Source: Caballeronia catudaia (GTDB lineage Bacteria; Pseudomonadota; Gammaproteobacteria; Burkholderiales; Burkholderiaceae). Taken from it: DNA of 64,000 nucleotides. Positions 7,483-16,069 of the stretch are shown one piece after another. Location: the NCBI RefSeq assembly GCF_001544755.2, contig NZ_FCOF02000009.1:1-64000 (forward strand), given 5' to 3'. The stretch's first letter is position 1; each line of letters opens with the position of its first letter. Made by a program: the position numbers and the translations under genes. The notes beneath the pieces are model-generated. The model ran no database searches. It saw nothing but the letters and a program-made list of their open reading frames with translations, and had not been told where the DNA came from.

Positions 7483-9879
7483 ATGAGTCAGACACCGTTG
7501 CCCATCTCCGCCGCCGTGGATCCCGAGATCGAAATCGATCAGGATTCGATGCTCGACGCCGACAAGCCGCATGCAGCGCGCAAGTACATCGACGCCGTCC
7601 TCGAACAGTCGTTCCGCCATCTGTTCGGCCCGACCGCGACACCCGAGCAGCCGCGCAAGCACGACGTCGTTTCCATCGCGAAGCTGACGAACACGCTTGC
7701 GAGCTACCTCTCCGCCGAGGAGATCAAGGAAGTCAAGGCGGCTTTCCATTTCAGCGACGAAGCGCATCTCGGGCAGTATCGCCAGAGCGGCGAGCCGTAC
7801 ATCACGCATCCGGTCGCGGTCGCGGAAATCTGCGCGGGCTGGAAGCTCGACGCGCAATCGATCATGGCGGCGCTCCTGCACGACGTGATCGAAGACCAGG
7901 GCGTCACCAAGACGGAAATCGCGGAGCGCTTCGGCGCCAAGGCCGCGGAACTGGTCGACGGCTTGTCCAAGCTGGACAAGATGGAATTTCGCAACCGCGA
8001 GGAAGCGCAGGCGGAAAATTTCCGCAAGATGCTGCTCGCGATGGCGCGCGACGTGCGCGTCATTCTCGTCAAGCTCGCCGACCGGCTGCACAACATGCGC
8101 ACGCTCGGCGCGGTGCCGCCGGAAAAACGCCGGCGCGTCGCGCGCGAGACGCTCGATATTTACGCGCCGATCGCGCATCGGCTCGGTCTGAACAATACGT
8201 ATCGCGAGCTGCAGGATCTTTCCTTCGCGAACTTCAATCCGAATCGCTACGCCACGCTCGAAAAAGCGGTGAAGGCGGCGCGCGGCAATCGCCGCGAAGT
8301 GGTCGGCAAGATTCTCGAAGCCGTGCAGCGGACCATCGCGGATGCGAAGATCAACGCGGAAGTCACCGGCCGCGAAAAGACGATCTACAGCATCTACAAG
8401 AAGATGCGCGACAAGCAGTTGTCGTTTTCGCAAGTGCTCGATGTCTACGGCTTTCGTGTCGTCGTCGAGAGCGCGCTCGAGTGCTATACGTGCATCGGCG
8501 CGCTGCATGCGCTCTATAAGCCCGTGCCGGGCAAGTTCAAGGACTACATCGCCATTCCGAAGGTGAACGGCTATCAGTCCCTGCATACCACGCTCGTCGG
8601 CCCGTTCGGCGCGCCGATCGAGTTCCAGATCCGCACGCGCAAGATGCACGAGATCGCCGAGGCCGGCGTCGCGGCGCACTGGCTCTACAAGAACGGCGGC
8701 GCGGATCTGAACGACGTGCAGAAGCGCGCGCATCAATGGCTCAAATCGCTGCTGGATATCCAGAGCGAAGCGGGCGATTCGAGCGAATTCCTCGAACACG
8801 TCAAGATCGACCTGTTTCCGGACGCGGTCTACGTGTTCACGCCGAAGTCGAAGATCATGCCGCTGCCGCGCGGCGCCACCGCGCTCGACTTCGCGTATTC
8901 CATTCACAGCGACCTCGGCAACCAGTGCGTCGCGGTGAAGATCAACAACGAGTTGCTGCCGCTGCGCACCGAGCTGAAGAGCGGCGATATCGTCGAAGTG
9001 ATCACTGCGCCGTATTCCAAGCCGAATCCGGCATGGCTTGGCTTCGTGCGCACCGGCAAGGCGCGCTCGGCCATCCGCCACTATTTGAAGACGATGCGCC
9101 TGAACGAATCGGTTCAGTTGGGCGAGCGGCTCGTCGATCAGAGTTTGAAGGGCTACGGTCTCGCGTTGTCGGATGTCACGCCAGAAGTGTGGGAAAAACT
9201 CGTGCTGTGGACCGGCAACAAGACGCGGCAGGAAATCTTCGCGGATATCGGTCTCGGCCGGCGCGTGGCGGCGGTGATGGCCAAGCGCATCGAAGTGTTG
9301 ATGAACGGCATCGCCGACGACGAAGATCATCCGCATCGCGAGCATCACAGCACCAACACCGCGCCGCCGGTCGTCATCACGGGTACGGAAGGCATGTCGG
9401 TGCAGCTTTCGCCGTGCTGCCGCCCGATTCCCGGCGACGACATCATGGGCTACATCGGCATCGGCCTCGGCATGGCGATCCACACGACCGAATGCCGCGT
9501 CGCGCAGCGCATCCACCGGCGCGATCCGGGCCGCTGGATCGACGTCGCCTGGGCGCCGCAGCCGGGCCGTCTTTTCGATGTCGCCGTGAAGGTGCTCGTG
9601 AAGAACACGAAGGGCGTGTTCGCGCGTGTGGCCGCAGACATTACATCCGCCGATGCAAACATCGTGCATATCGCGATGGACGAAGACGTGTCGCAGGAAG
9701 CGAAACTGCTGCGTTTCGTGATCCAGGTCAGCGACCGCGTGCATCTGGCGAACGTCATGCGCCGCGTGCGCACCAATCCGGACGTGATGCGCATCGCGCG
9801 CGAGCGTCCGAGCGACGAACCGCATCACCGCAATCAGGACGGCGGCATGCGCATCGACCGCGAGCGCGCCGACTACTGA
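7483..9879 (+). CDS. spoT: bifunctional (p)ppGpp synthetase/hydrolase (RSH family, SpoT-type)
   Basis: With the start at 7483 (preceded by CGGAGG) the protein has 798 residues; an earlier in-frame ATG at 7231 overlaps rpoZ and is rejected. Domains in order: an intact HD hydrolase domain with the HDVIED motif at 133-138; a RelA/SpoT synthetase domain at ~290-420 including NGYQSLHTT; a TGS domain at ~445-510; and a C-terminal ACT domain at ~720-790. The intact HD motif argues for ppGpp hydrolysis as well as synthesis, so SpoT rather than hydrolase-dead RelA. Its position after rpoZ matches spoT in other proteobacteria. Confidence 0.95.
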   Translation: MSQTPLPISAAVDPEIEIDQDSMLDADKPHAARKYIDAVLEQSFRHLFGPTATPEQPRKHDVVSIAKLTNTLASYLSAEEIKEVKAAFHFSDEAHLGQYRQSGEPYITHPVAVAEICAGWKLDAQSIMAALLHDVIEDQGVTKTEIAERFGAKAAELVDGLSKLDKMEFRNREEAQAENFRKMLLAMARDVRVILVKLADRLHNMRTLGAVPPEKRRRVARETLDIYAPIAHRLGLNNTYRELQDLSFANFNPNRYATLEKAVKAARGNRREVVGKILEAVQRTIADAKINAEVTGREKTIYSIYKKMRDKQLSFSQVLDVYGFRVVVESALECYTCIGALHALYKPVPGKFKDYIAIPKVNGYQSLHTTLVGPFGAPIEFQIRTRKMHEIAEAGVAAHWLYKNGGADLNDVQKRAHQWLKSLLDIQSEAGDSSEFLEHVKIDLFPDAVYVFTPKSKIMPLPRGATALDFAYSIHSDLGNQCVAVKINNELLPLRTELKSGDIVEVITAPYSKPNPAWLGFVRTGKARSAIRHYLKTMRLNESVQLGERLVDQSLKGYGLALSDVTPEVWEKLVLWTGNKTRQEIFADIGLGRRVAAVMAKRIEVLMNGIADDEDHPHREHHSTNTAPPVVITGTEGMSVQLSPCCRPIPGDDIMGYIGIGLGMAIHTTECRVAQRIHRRDPGRWIDVAWAPQPGRLFDVAVKVLVKNTKGVFARVAADITSADANIVHIAMDEDVSQEAKLLRFVIQVSDRVHLANVMRRVRTNPDVMRIARERPSDEPHHRNQDGGMRIDRERADY

Positions 9880-9944
9880 CGCGCCGGCGCGGGTACGCGG
9901 CATGCATGCCTGTCGTCCTCCGACGAACAGGAGAGAGCGCCGCA

Positions 9945-10436
9945 ATGAATACTTCCGATCTCGAAGGCCCCGCACTTGATTACTGGGTGGCGCGCGGGCT
10001 GCACGAATTCATCCGCGAGATTCACTTCACCGATAGCGGAGAGACGCTCTCCATACGCGGCAACGACCGCGGCAAGCCGTGGGACGGGCGCTTTTTACCG
10101 TCGACGTCATGGGAAGCTGCATCGGTCGTGCTTGAGCGCGCCTGCAAGCTGGAGATGCAGGATCACGGGCGCGGCGAGGTGGTCTGCGCCGTGACCTTCG
10201 GCAAGGACGGCGAGTCTGTTGAAGGGCGAGGGCCGTCGTTGCGGATCGCGTTGTTGCGCGCGTTCGTGCGGCATGCGTTCGGCGATACGGTCGAGGACGA
10301 GTATCTGCGACGCCCGCAGTCGCTGCTCGGCGCACGCGCGGAGCCGATCGGGGAATCGAGCGCGATTGCGTCGGTGGAAGACGTGCCTTCACCGGGACGG
10401 CATATCGGCGATATCAGCCCGGTTCCGCGCGTCTAG
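9945..10436 (+). CDS. hypothetical protein, possibly NinX/DUF2591-like
   Basis: The 163-residue soluble protein starts MNTSDLEGPALDYWVARG. The LEGPALDYWVA opening resembles short phage-derived NinX/DUF2591 proteins, but I cannot confirm the family. It is acidic, with no membrane segment or signal peptide. An AGGAGAG ribosome-binding site lies upstream of the ATG. It sits between spoT and the tRNA-Arg cluster and may be an addition to the conserved locus. Confidence 0.65.
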   Translation: MNTSDLEGPALDYWVARGLHEFIREIHFTDSGETLSIRGNDRGKPWDGRFLPSTSWEAASVVLERACKLEMQDHGRGEVVCAVTFGKDGESVEGRGPSLRIALLRAFVRHAFGDTVEDEYLRRPQSLLGARAEPIGESSAIASVEDVPSPGRHIGDISPVPRV

Positions 10437-10455
10437 ACGACTTCGACGCACAGAA

Positions 10456-10490
10456 ACAAAAAGGGCCTTCCCTTTGGAAGGCCCTTCAAA
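10456..10490 (-). terminator. intrinsic terminator of the tRNA-Arg cluster
   Basis: A long inverted repeat (AAGGGCCTTCC / GGAAGGCCCTT, 10461-10487) is followed on the minus strand by a T-rich tail. It sits just beyond the last tRNA-Arg and may also stop read-through from the convergent gene at 9945-10436. Confidence 0.85.
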
Positions 10491-10493
10491 AAA

Positions 10494-10570
10494 TGGCGCG
10501 GCTGGCAGGATTCGAACCCACGACCCCTTGGTTCGTAGCCAAGTACTCTATCCAACTGAGCTACAGCCGC
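10494..10570 (-). tRNA. tRNA-Arg (ACG anticodon), copy 3 in transcription order
   Basis: The reverse complement begins GCGGCTGTAGCTCAGTTGGA and has the anticodon loop CTACGAA, so the anticodon is ACG. The T arm GGTTCGAATCC and acceptor CAGCCGC are followed by G and an encoded CCA. Length is 77 nt. It is identical to the two copies upstream. Confidence 0.96.
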
Positions 10571-10627
10571 ACGCAAAACGGTACTGCGAAGTCTGTTTCC
10601 GCGAACGCGGAGATACTGCAAATTAGG

Positions 10628-10704
10628 TGGCGCGGCTGGCAGGATTCGAACCCACGACCCCTTGGTTCGTAGCCAAGTACTCTATCCAACTGAGCTACAG
10701 CCGC
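10628..10704 (-). tRNA. tRNA-Arg (ACG anticodon), copy 2
   Basis: Identical in sequence to the copies at 10494 and 10762, with acceptor GCGGCTG/CAGCCGC, anticodon ACG and an encoded CCA. The 57-bp spacers on its two sides are identical as well. Confidence 0.96.
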
Positions 10705-10761
10705 ACGCAAAACGGTACTGCGAAGTCTGTTTCCGCGAACGCGGAGATACTGCAAATTAGG

Positions 10762-10838
10762 TGGCGCGGCTGGCAGGATTCGAACCCACGACCCCTTGGT
10801 TCGTAGCCAAGTACTCTATCCAACTGAGCTACAGCCGC
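10762..10838 (-). tRNA. tRNA-Arg (ACG anticodon), copy 1 in transcription order
   Basis: The first-transcribed of three identical tRNA-Arg genes, with anticodon loop CTACGAA and an encoded CCA. The sequence on its 5' side (10839 onward) differs from the spacer that follows the other copies, so it marks the original upstream boundary and probable promoter side. Confidence 0.96.
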
Positions 10839-10989
10839 ACGCAGAAGCGGAATTATAGCCAAGCCCATTCCAAAAAGGAAGAGGTTTCGGGCGGTTTATC
10901 GATGTTTCTGTCGACGAAAGCACCGCGCGGCGTGGTAAGTTGATGTTTGGAAAGCAAGAACACCCGAGAATTCGACATTCATTCGTATT

Positions 10990-11541
10990 ATGAACAAGGC
11001 ATTTGTCAAAGAGTCGGATGACACCGACGACGACCTCGAACTCGGTCATCCTGACGTTCCGGCGGGCACGAAGAATTACATCACGCCGGCGGGCCATCAG
11101 CGGCTGCGTGACGAGCTCCTGCAGCTTCTCGACACCGAGCGCCCCGAAGTCGTCAGGCTCGTCTCCTGGGCTGCGTCCAACGGCGACCGCTCGGAGAACG
11201 GCGACTATATCTACGGCAAGCGGCGGCTGCGCGAAATCGACCGGCGCATCCGCTTTCTGGGGAAGCGCCTGGATCTCGCGGAAGTGGTGGACAGCAGCAA
11301 GCAGGAAAACGTCGACCAGGTGTTCTTCGGCGCGACGGTCGACTACGCGGGCGACGACGGCGATGTGAAGACGGTCACGATCGTCGGCGTGGACGAGGTC
11401 GATCTGGAGCGCGGCCACGTGAGCTGGATCTCGCCGGTCGCGCGTGCGCTGCTGAAGGCGAAGATCGGAGATACGGTCGCACTGCACACGCCTGCGGGCG
11501 TGCAGCAGATCGATATCGTGGATGTGCGTTATCCGCGCTGA
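10990..11541 (+). CDS. greB: transcription elongation factor GreB
   Basis: The 183-residue protein has the GreA/GreB N-terminal coiled coil, with acidic residues at its tip in NGDRSENGDYIYGKRRLREID, and a C-terminal FKBP-like domain (HVSWISPVARALLKAKIGD). It rescues backtracked RNA polymerase by stimulating transcript cleavage. Relative to E. coli GreB it carries an N-terminal acidic extension (~25 residues), common in Burkholderia. It is a single gene convergent with the porin, and both share the bidirectional terminator that follows. Confidence 0.94.
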   Translation: MNKAFVKESDDTDDDLELGHPDVPAGTKNYITPAGHQRLRDELLQLLDTERPEVVRLVSWAASNGDRSENGDYIYGKRRLREIDRRIRFLGKRLDLAEVVDSSKQENVDQVFFGATVDYAGDDGDVKTVTIVGVDEVDLERGHVSWISPVARALLKAKIGDTVALHTPAGVQQIDIVDVRYPR

Positions 11542-11565
11542 GTCGCTTCAGGCAAGACTTGCAGA

Positions 11566-11599
11566 CGAAAAAAAGCCGCTCCGGAGAGCGGCTTTTTCA
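11566..11599. terminator. bidirectional intrinsic terminator between greB and porin
   Basis: The hairpin AAGCCGCTC-CGGA-GAGCGGCTT is flanked by A-run and T-run on both sides, so it can stop transcription from greB (plus) and from the porin gene (minus). Confidence 0.9.
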
Positions 11600-11620
11600 C
11601 AACAGAACTGCCGGTGAAGC

Positions 11621-12781
11621 TTAGAAGCGGTGACGCATGCCAACCGTTGCCGAAACCTGGTTCGAGTTCGACGACATGCCGACGCCATTGATCACCGCGC
11701 CGATGGGCAGGTTGTCCTTGTCGGTCATGTGTTGGTACTCGCCCTGCAGATACACGTCGGTACGCTTCGACAGCGCGTACGCCGTTTGCAGGCTGAACTG
11801 ATGGAACTTCGGCTTCTCGCCGTCGATGCGGCTGTCGGTGTACGTGTACGCACCCGCGAGCGACAGAGCCGGCGTCAGGTTGTAGCGGCCGTTCACTTCG
11901 TAGTTCGTGAAGCGGACGTGACCGTCGGTCAGGTTGATCGAACCGGCGCCTTGCGTGCCGACGCTGGTGATCGACGAAGCGTTGTCGAGCATCGTCTGCG
12001 TGAACACGAAACCAACCGTTGCCGGGCCGAACGCGTAGCTCAGGCCACCGCCGAAGATGCGCTGACGGCCAGCGACGAACGGCGTGTTGTCGGTCGTGAT
12101 CGCGCCGTTGATGTTGTTCGTCGGCGAGCCGACGTTGTTCAACTGCATGTACGCCGCAGCGACGTTCAACGGACCGTAGTTATACGATGCGCCGACGCTG
12201 TACGCGCGGTTATCCGCGAAGCCGCCTGCTTCGTTCGAGAAGCCGTACATCGCGCCCAGCTTGAAGCCGGCGTAGTTCGCGCTCGTGTACTTGACCGAGT
12301 TGTTCACGCGGAACGTGTTGTCGAGGTTGTCGTTGTCGAACGGGTGAGCGAACTGCGTGCCGCCGTATTGCGTGCCCGTCAGAGCCAGAGGCCCGAGGAA
12401 GTCGACGACGGAGTCATATTGACGGCCGAGGGTGATCGCGCCGAACTGATTGCTCGACAGACCGACGAACGCCTGACGGCCGAACTCACGACCACCTTGG
12501 CCGTTCGTGCCGTTCATGATGTTGAAGCCGTTCTCCAACGTGAAGATCGCCTTCAGGCCGCCGCCGAGGTCTTCAGAACCGCGCAGGCCCCAACGGCTGC
12601 CGTTGACCGAACCGCTCGTCGCCTTGAAGTTGCTGTGGCCAGGGCCGCCGACCGTCGTGATCTGGTTGTTCGTATAGGTGATGCCCGCATCGATCAGGCC
12701 GTACAGCGTGACGCTGCTTTGCGCATGGGCGGCGGTAGCAAAAACGCCCGACAGGGCGGCGACCATGAGAGTCTTTTTCAT
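11621..12781 (-). CDS. general outer-membrane porin (OmpC/OpcP-type, Burkholderia family)
   Basis: With the start at 12781 the precursor has 386 residues. It has a 20-residue signal peptide (MKKTLMVAAL then SGVFATAAHA) and the mature N-terminus QSSVTLYGLIDAG, the signature of betaproteobacterial trimeric porins. It ends in a C-terminal Phe after MRHRF, required for BAM-dependent insertion. The middle shows alternating beta-strand sequence typical of a 16-strand barrel. An in-frame upstream ATG at 12967 would bury the signal peptide and is rejected; GGAG lies before the chosen start. It should allow passive diffusion of small hydrophilic solutes. A long AT-rich promoter region lies upstream. 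Confidence 0.94.
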   Translation of the reverse strand: MKKTLMVAALSGVFATAAHAQSSVTLYGLIDAGITYTNNQITTVGGPGHSNFKATSGSVNGSRWGLRGSEDLGGGLKAIFTLENGFNIMNGTNGQGGREFGRQAFVGLSSNQFGAITLGRQYDSVVDFLGPLALTGTQYGGTQFAHPFDNDNLDNTFRVNNSVKYTSANYAGFKLGAMYGFSNEAGGFADNRAYSVGASYNYGPLNVAAAYMQLNNVGSPTNNINGAITTDNTPFVAGRQRIFGGGLSYAFGPATVGFVFTQTMLDNASSITSVGTQGAGSINLTDGHVRFTNYEVNGRYNLTPALSLAGAYTYTDSRIDGEKPKFHQFSLQTAYALSKRTDVYLQGEYQHMTDKDNLPIGAVINGVGMSSNSNQVSATVGMRHRF

Positions 12782-13198
12782 CTTTGTAACTCCGAGAGCA
12801 GATAGGGGCCGAGGACCCAGGCTTTGGGAAACCTCGCTCCGGCGCGCTGCGAGAGGCGCGGGGCGGAGCAGCAATGCGTCGGCGTCGCGACACATTTGTT
12901 TCCGGACCAGAAGAAGTGTAAAGACGGGGTTACAGGACGGGGCGTTCCAAATTCCGCAATAAACCATTGTTGATGCGGCAATGATCGGCCGCGCCCATAT
13001 TTTTCTTTATATACAACGATTTATGGCGGAATAAAGGCGAAGGGCGGGAAGTGTCAACCAAACGGCGTTGCGAATGCGCTACATCAATTGTGGCCGCGAT
13101 CAATGGGAAACATCCGAAATTACATTGTTGAGGTATTTGAAAAAGAAGATTGCGGCTTTTGCGGGTAATTAATGCGGACCGGATCGCTATACTGACGG

Positions 13199-13283
13199 TG
13201 CTGCTTTCCGAAGCAGACTTTTTCGTTGACGGAAAAAGATCTCCAAACTTTGTCAGCGCGACTTTCCGGTCGCGCTTTTTTTT
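13199..13283 (+). ncRNA. candidate small RNA with three stem-loops and intrinsic terminator
   Basis: A TATACT -10-like box lies at 13189-13194. Just downstream come a stem-loop CTGCTT-TCCG-AAGCAG (13201-13216), a second weaker hairpin around 13218-13237, and a terminator stem GCGCGAC-TTTCCG-GTCGCGC followed by eight Ts (13256-13283). The resulting ~80-nt RNA has the shape of a bacterial trans-acting sRNA. The -35 region is weak, so the promoter is the least certain part. The porin divergently transcribed nearby is a typical sRNA target class, but no pairing was worked out. Confidence 0.5.
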
Positions 13284-13633
13284 GTTCGCCCGTGTCGCGC
13301 TTCCAAGTCCGTGCGACAAGGGCGAGCGGGCGGTGAGTGTTCCGGAAGCGGCGGTCTGCGTTTCGGGTGTCATTAATTCGTGCCGCGAGCGATTTCCACC
13401 ACTGTGCAACTTGATCGGGTTGAATCAAGGTCGCTAATGTCGATTACATTTAATTTGCGACTTAGTTTCCGCGTTGCTTGATCCCGGAGAATTGGGCAAT
13501 TCGAATAGGCTCTTCCAAGTCGAATAACCTGGTTACAGAGTGAGATCGCGCTTTGCTTATTTATCGTTGAAATCTCAGTTAGTGATTTAGAGAATTAAAA
13601 CGTGCGCGCTTGAACGTTTCAGGGGGAGAGCCT

Positions 13634-13652
13634 CGCAAATACTATATTTGCG
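13634..13652. promoter_or_regulatory. 19-bp palindrome, possible operator
   Basis: A perfect inverted repeat, CGCAAATA and TATTTGCG separated by CTA, lies in an AT-rich stretch without a gene. Its arm length and AT-rich centre resemble a dimeric regulator site, but no adjacent regulated gene is evident. Confidence 0.3.
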
Positions 13653-14079
13653 ATTTACCGCGTTTCAAACATTTATTTGCTCGGCACTAAGAGTCGCCAA
13701 CGCTGCGGACGCTTCTCCGCCCGCGTGGCCTGCGGTACGACTCCTCGCTTCTCTGGCCACGGACGGTAGTCGACGAAGGGCCGAGCGACCGGTCGTGGTT
13801 ATCAGCAGTCCGATCTTCGGGGAATGCTAAAAAATTGCTTGTTAATCAGGTGAAGTTATTACGGGTTACCCGCTATTGCTTTTCACGCGAATCTATCGAC
13901 AGCTTGCCAGCCGAGAATGAGCTGGCGCATTAACCGCTCGCTTGGGCAGTTGGATAATGCCGGCCAGGCAGGGCGTTTACTCGCCGGCGAAAGCCTCGTG
14001 CCTCGTGCTGCGTTAGAATGAGCAATCCAGCGCACACGCTCCATCCCGCCTTCTCGCGCCGTTTCCCGCACCATCTACG

Positions 14080-15225
14080 ATGCATCTCGACCGCTCTTCA
14101 AGCTTTGCCTTTCCATCCGCACCCATCGCATTCGTCGATCTCGAAACGACCGGCGGCACTTTTGGCGTGGACCGCATCACCGAGATCGGCATCGTGGAAG
14201 TCGGACCGTCGGGCGTTTCGCAGTGGACGTCGCTGGTCAATCCGCAGAAGTCGATTCCGGCGTTCATTCAACAACTGACCGGCATCACCGACGCAATGGT
14301 GCGCGATGCGCCCACCTTCGAGCAACTCGCCGCCGGCCTGCTCGAGCGGATGAACGGGCGGCTGTTCGTCGCGCATAACGCGCACTTCGATCACGGCTTC
14401 CTCAAGGGCGAATTCAGGCGCCTCGGGCTTCGCTTCGCGCCCGACGTGCTCTGCACCGTGCAACTTTCGCGCGCGGTGTACCCGTCGGAAACCCGTCATG
14501 GTCTCGATGCGCTCGTCGACCGGCACGCGCTCGTGCCTTCCGCGCGGCACCGGGCGCTTGCCGACGCCGATTTGCTCTGGCAGTTCTGGCAACACCTGCA
14601 TCGCGCGCACGCGCCGGACGTCGTGCAAGCGCATCTGGAACGCGTGACGCGCCGTTTCCAGCTCGCCGCGCATATCGACGAGGACACGATCGAGCAGATC
14701 GCCGCAGGCTGCGGCGTCTACATGTTTTATGGCGATGACGACGCACCGCTCTACGCGGGTCGCAGCGTGAAGCTGCGCCAGCGGGTGCGCTCGCATCTCG
14801 TCGGGCCGCGGCGTTCAGCGAAGGATTTGCGTCTGGCCGCACTCGTGCGCCGCGTCGAATGGAAGGCGACGGGCGGGGAGATCGGTGCGATGCTTGCCGA
14901 GGCGCAATGGATTGCCACCGCGCGTCCGGCGCATAATCGCGCGCCGAAGTCGCGTCCTGGTGAAGTCTGCGGCGCGCCGTGGCCGTACGGCGGCGCAATC
15001 GCTATAGAAGAGCGCGACGCCGCATCGGGGCAGCGCGCGTGGCATGTCATCGACGAGTGGTGTTATCTCGGCTCGGCCAGCACACTGGCGCAGGCCGGGG
15101 TGCTGCGGGCGGGGGCCGGCACGACGCCGTTCGAACCGACGACCTATCGCATTCTGAGCGAGCGTCTCGCGCGCGGGCTGGCCGTGACGCCGCTCATCGC
15201 GGCTGCGCCCGCATCCGCCGTCTGA
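14080..15225 (+). CDS. DEDDh 3'-5' exonuclease fused to a GIY-YIG nuclease domain
   Basis: The 381-residue protein has two nuclease modules. Residues ~17-185 form a DnaQ-like proofreading exonuclease: exo I FVDLETTG with D20 and E22, exo II HNAHFDHGFL, and exo III RHRALADAD with the DEDDh His and Asp. Residues ~208-290 form a GIY-YIG domain as in UvrC and Cho: GVYMFY, then PLYAGRSVKLRQRV. DnaQ/GIY-YIG fusions are known in bacteria and are annotated as PolIII epsilon-like or excinuclease Cho-like proteins. A role in nucleotide excision repair or error removal is inferred. It is a single gene, and its exact partner is unknown. Confidence 0.88.
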   Translation: MHLDRSSSFAFPSAPIAFVDLETTGGTFGVDRITEIGIVEVGPSGVSQWTSLVNPQKSIPAFIQQLTGITDAMVRDAPTFEQLAAGLLERMNGRLFVAHNAHFDHGFLKGEFRRLGLRFAPDVLCTVQLSRAVYPSETRHGLDALVDRHALVPSARHRALADADLLWQFWQHLHRAHAPDVVQAHLERVTRRFQLAAHIDEDTIEQIAAGCGVYMFYGDDDAPLYAGRSVKLRQRVRSHLVGPRRSAKDLRLAALVRRVEWKATGGEIGAMLAEAQWIATARPAHNRAPKSRPGEVCGAPWPYGGAIAIEERDAASGQRAWHVIDEWCYLGSASTLAQAGVLRAGAGTTPFEPTTYRILSERLARGLAVTPLIAAAPASAV

Positions 15226-15232
15226 AGCGCGA

Positions 15233-15835
15233 TCAACCCACCGCGCCCACACCGCCCGTCGCGCAGACGTGTGACAGCGCGCGCATGAGCGGCTCGTTCA
15301 TCGACGAGTTGTAGCGCGTCAGATGCTTCCATCGCGCGACACTTTCGGCGAGGCGCATCGGGCAGTCGTCGGCGTGACGAATGGGCTCGACGTGAGCGAG
15401 CGCCGACACGAGCGATTGCGTCAGCCGATCGAGCTTCGGACGCGTGTCCTTGGCGAGATCGGGCGGGGATTCTTCGGGCGCCGCTCTCAGCGCGCGCCAG
15501 TTGGCGAAAAGGACGTTCTGCACGTCCTTGCTCGCATCGATCTGATCGCGAAAAAACTGCCGTGCGAATTCGGGATCGACCTGCGCACCTTTAGCCTTCG
15601 CCTCGACCTGCTTGAGCAACGCCTCTTCACGAGGCGCGTCGGTGATCGGCTCCTGATGCGCCCATTTCCAGCGCGCGACCGGTTCAGCGAGCGCGAGCCG
15701 CTGCGAAACCAGCGCGATGAGATTGGTGAACGGAGTGTCGTCGCCATCGGCGTGCACGGATGCGGGCGCGGCGAACGCGAGCGCGCAGGCGAAAGCGGCG
15801 GAAGCGAGGAGAGAGGTGTTCGATCGGCGGCGCAT
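15233..15835 (-). CDS. exported chorismate mutase, gamma class (AroQ type)
   Basis: The 200-residue precursor has a signal peptide ending in PASVHA near residue 28, so it should act in the periplasm or outside the cell. The AroQ helical core carries the active-site pattern: LIALVSQRLALAEPVARWKW, then EEALLKQVEAKAK, FFRDQIDASKDVQ, and a C-terminal all-alpha extension. These match monofunctional *AroQ-gamma enzymes that convert chorismate to prephenate outside the cytosol. The start at 15835 is chosen because it places the signal peptide at the N-terminus; in-frame ATGs at 15889 and 15955 exist and no ribosome-binding site decides. It ends 8 bp from the convergent exonuclease gene. Confidence 0.85.
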   Translation of the reverse strand: MRRRSNTSLLASAAFACALAFAAPASVHADGDDTPFTNLIALVSQRLALAEPVARWKWAHQEPITDAPREEALLKQVEAKAKGAQVDPEFARQFFRDQIDASKDVQNVLFANWRALRAAPEESPPDLAKDTRPKLDRLTQSLVSALAHVEPIRHADDCPMRLAESVARWKHLTRYNSSMNEPLMRALSHVCATGGVGAVG

Positions 15836-16069
15836 CGGTGTCCGGGCAAAAGCGCCAGAATAGCGCACCGACCGCTCGAATCTGAACATGGTCGGCAATC
15901 GGAGAAGAGCTTTCGATGAGGCGAGCCGAACCGCGCGACTCGCCCGGGCGGTCATGGACGACGGGCGCGACGCGTCCTGGCGTGTGCCATGTGCGGACCT
16001 TTCGGTCCGTGTGCGCCGCGCGCGGCGGGCGTCGTTCTCACGACGACGGCGTGATCCAGTGTGTCCGCC

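Larger units (their letters stand above)
10494..10838 (-). repeat. 134-bp tandem repeat carrying tRNA-Arg, three tRNA copies
   Basis: The tRNA genes begin exactly 134 bp apart (10494, 10628, 10762). Each unit is a 77-bp tRNA plus a 57-bp spacer beginning ACGCAAAACGGTACTGCG, and both spacers match base for base. Identity of the non-functional spacer indicates recent tandem amplification or ongoing homogenisation. Confidence 0.95.
12782..14079. other. 1.3-kb gap without protein genes; porin promoter region and sRNA candidate
   Basis: No reading frame here has convincing protein-like composition. The porin side (12950-13150) is AT-rich, as expected of a strong promoter. An sRNA-like unit with its own terminator lies at 13199-13283. 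The segment 13430-13900 is markedly AT-rich and contains a perfect palindrome CGCAAATA-CTA-TATTTGCG at 13634-13652 that could bind a regulator. No mobile-element ends are visible. Confidence 0.6.

Noticed and set aside
7432..9975. 847-codon minus-strand frame opposite spoT
   Set aside because: Antisense frame of a GC-rich gene; His/Arg/Asp/Leu-rich shadow composition.
10494..10838. Possible CRISPR-like array
   Set aside because: The regular repeats are tRNA-Arg genes with identical, not unique, spacers.
13150..13437. Overlapping short frames in the porin upstream gap
   Set aside because: They cross the sRNA terminator and have no start signals or protein-like composition.
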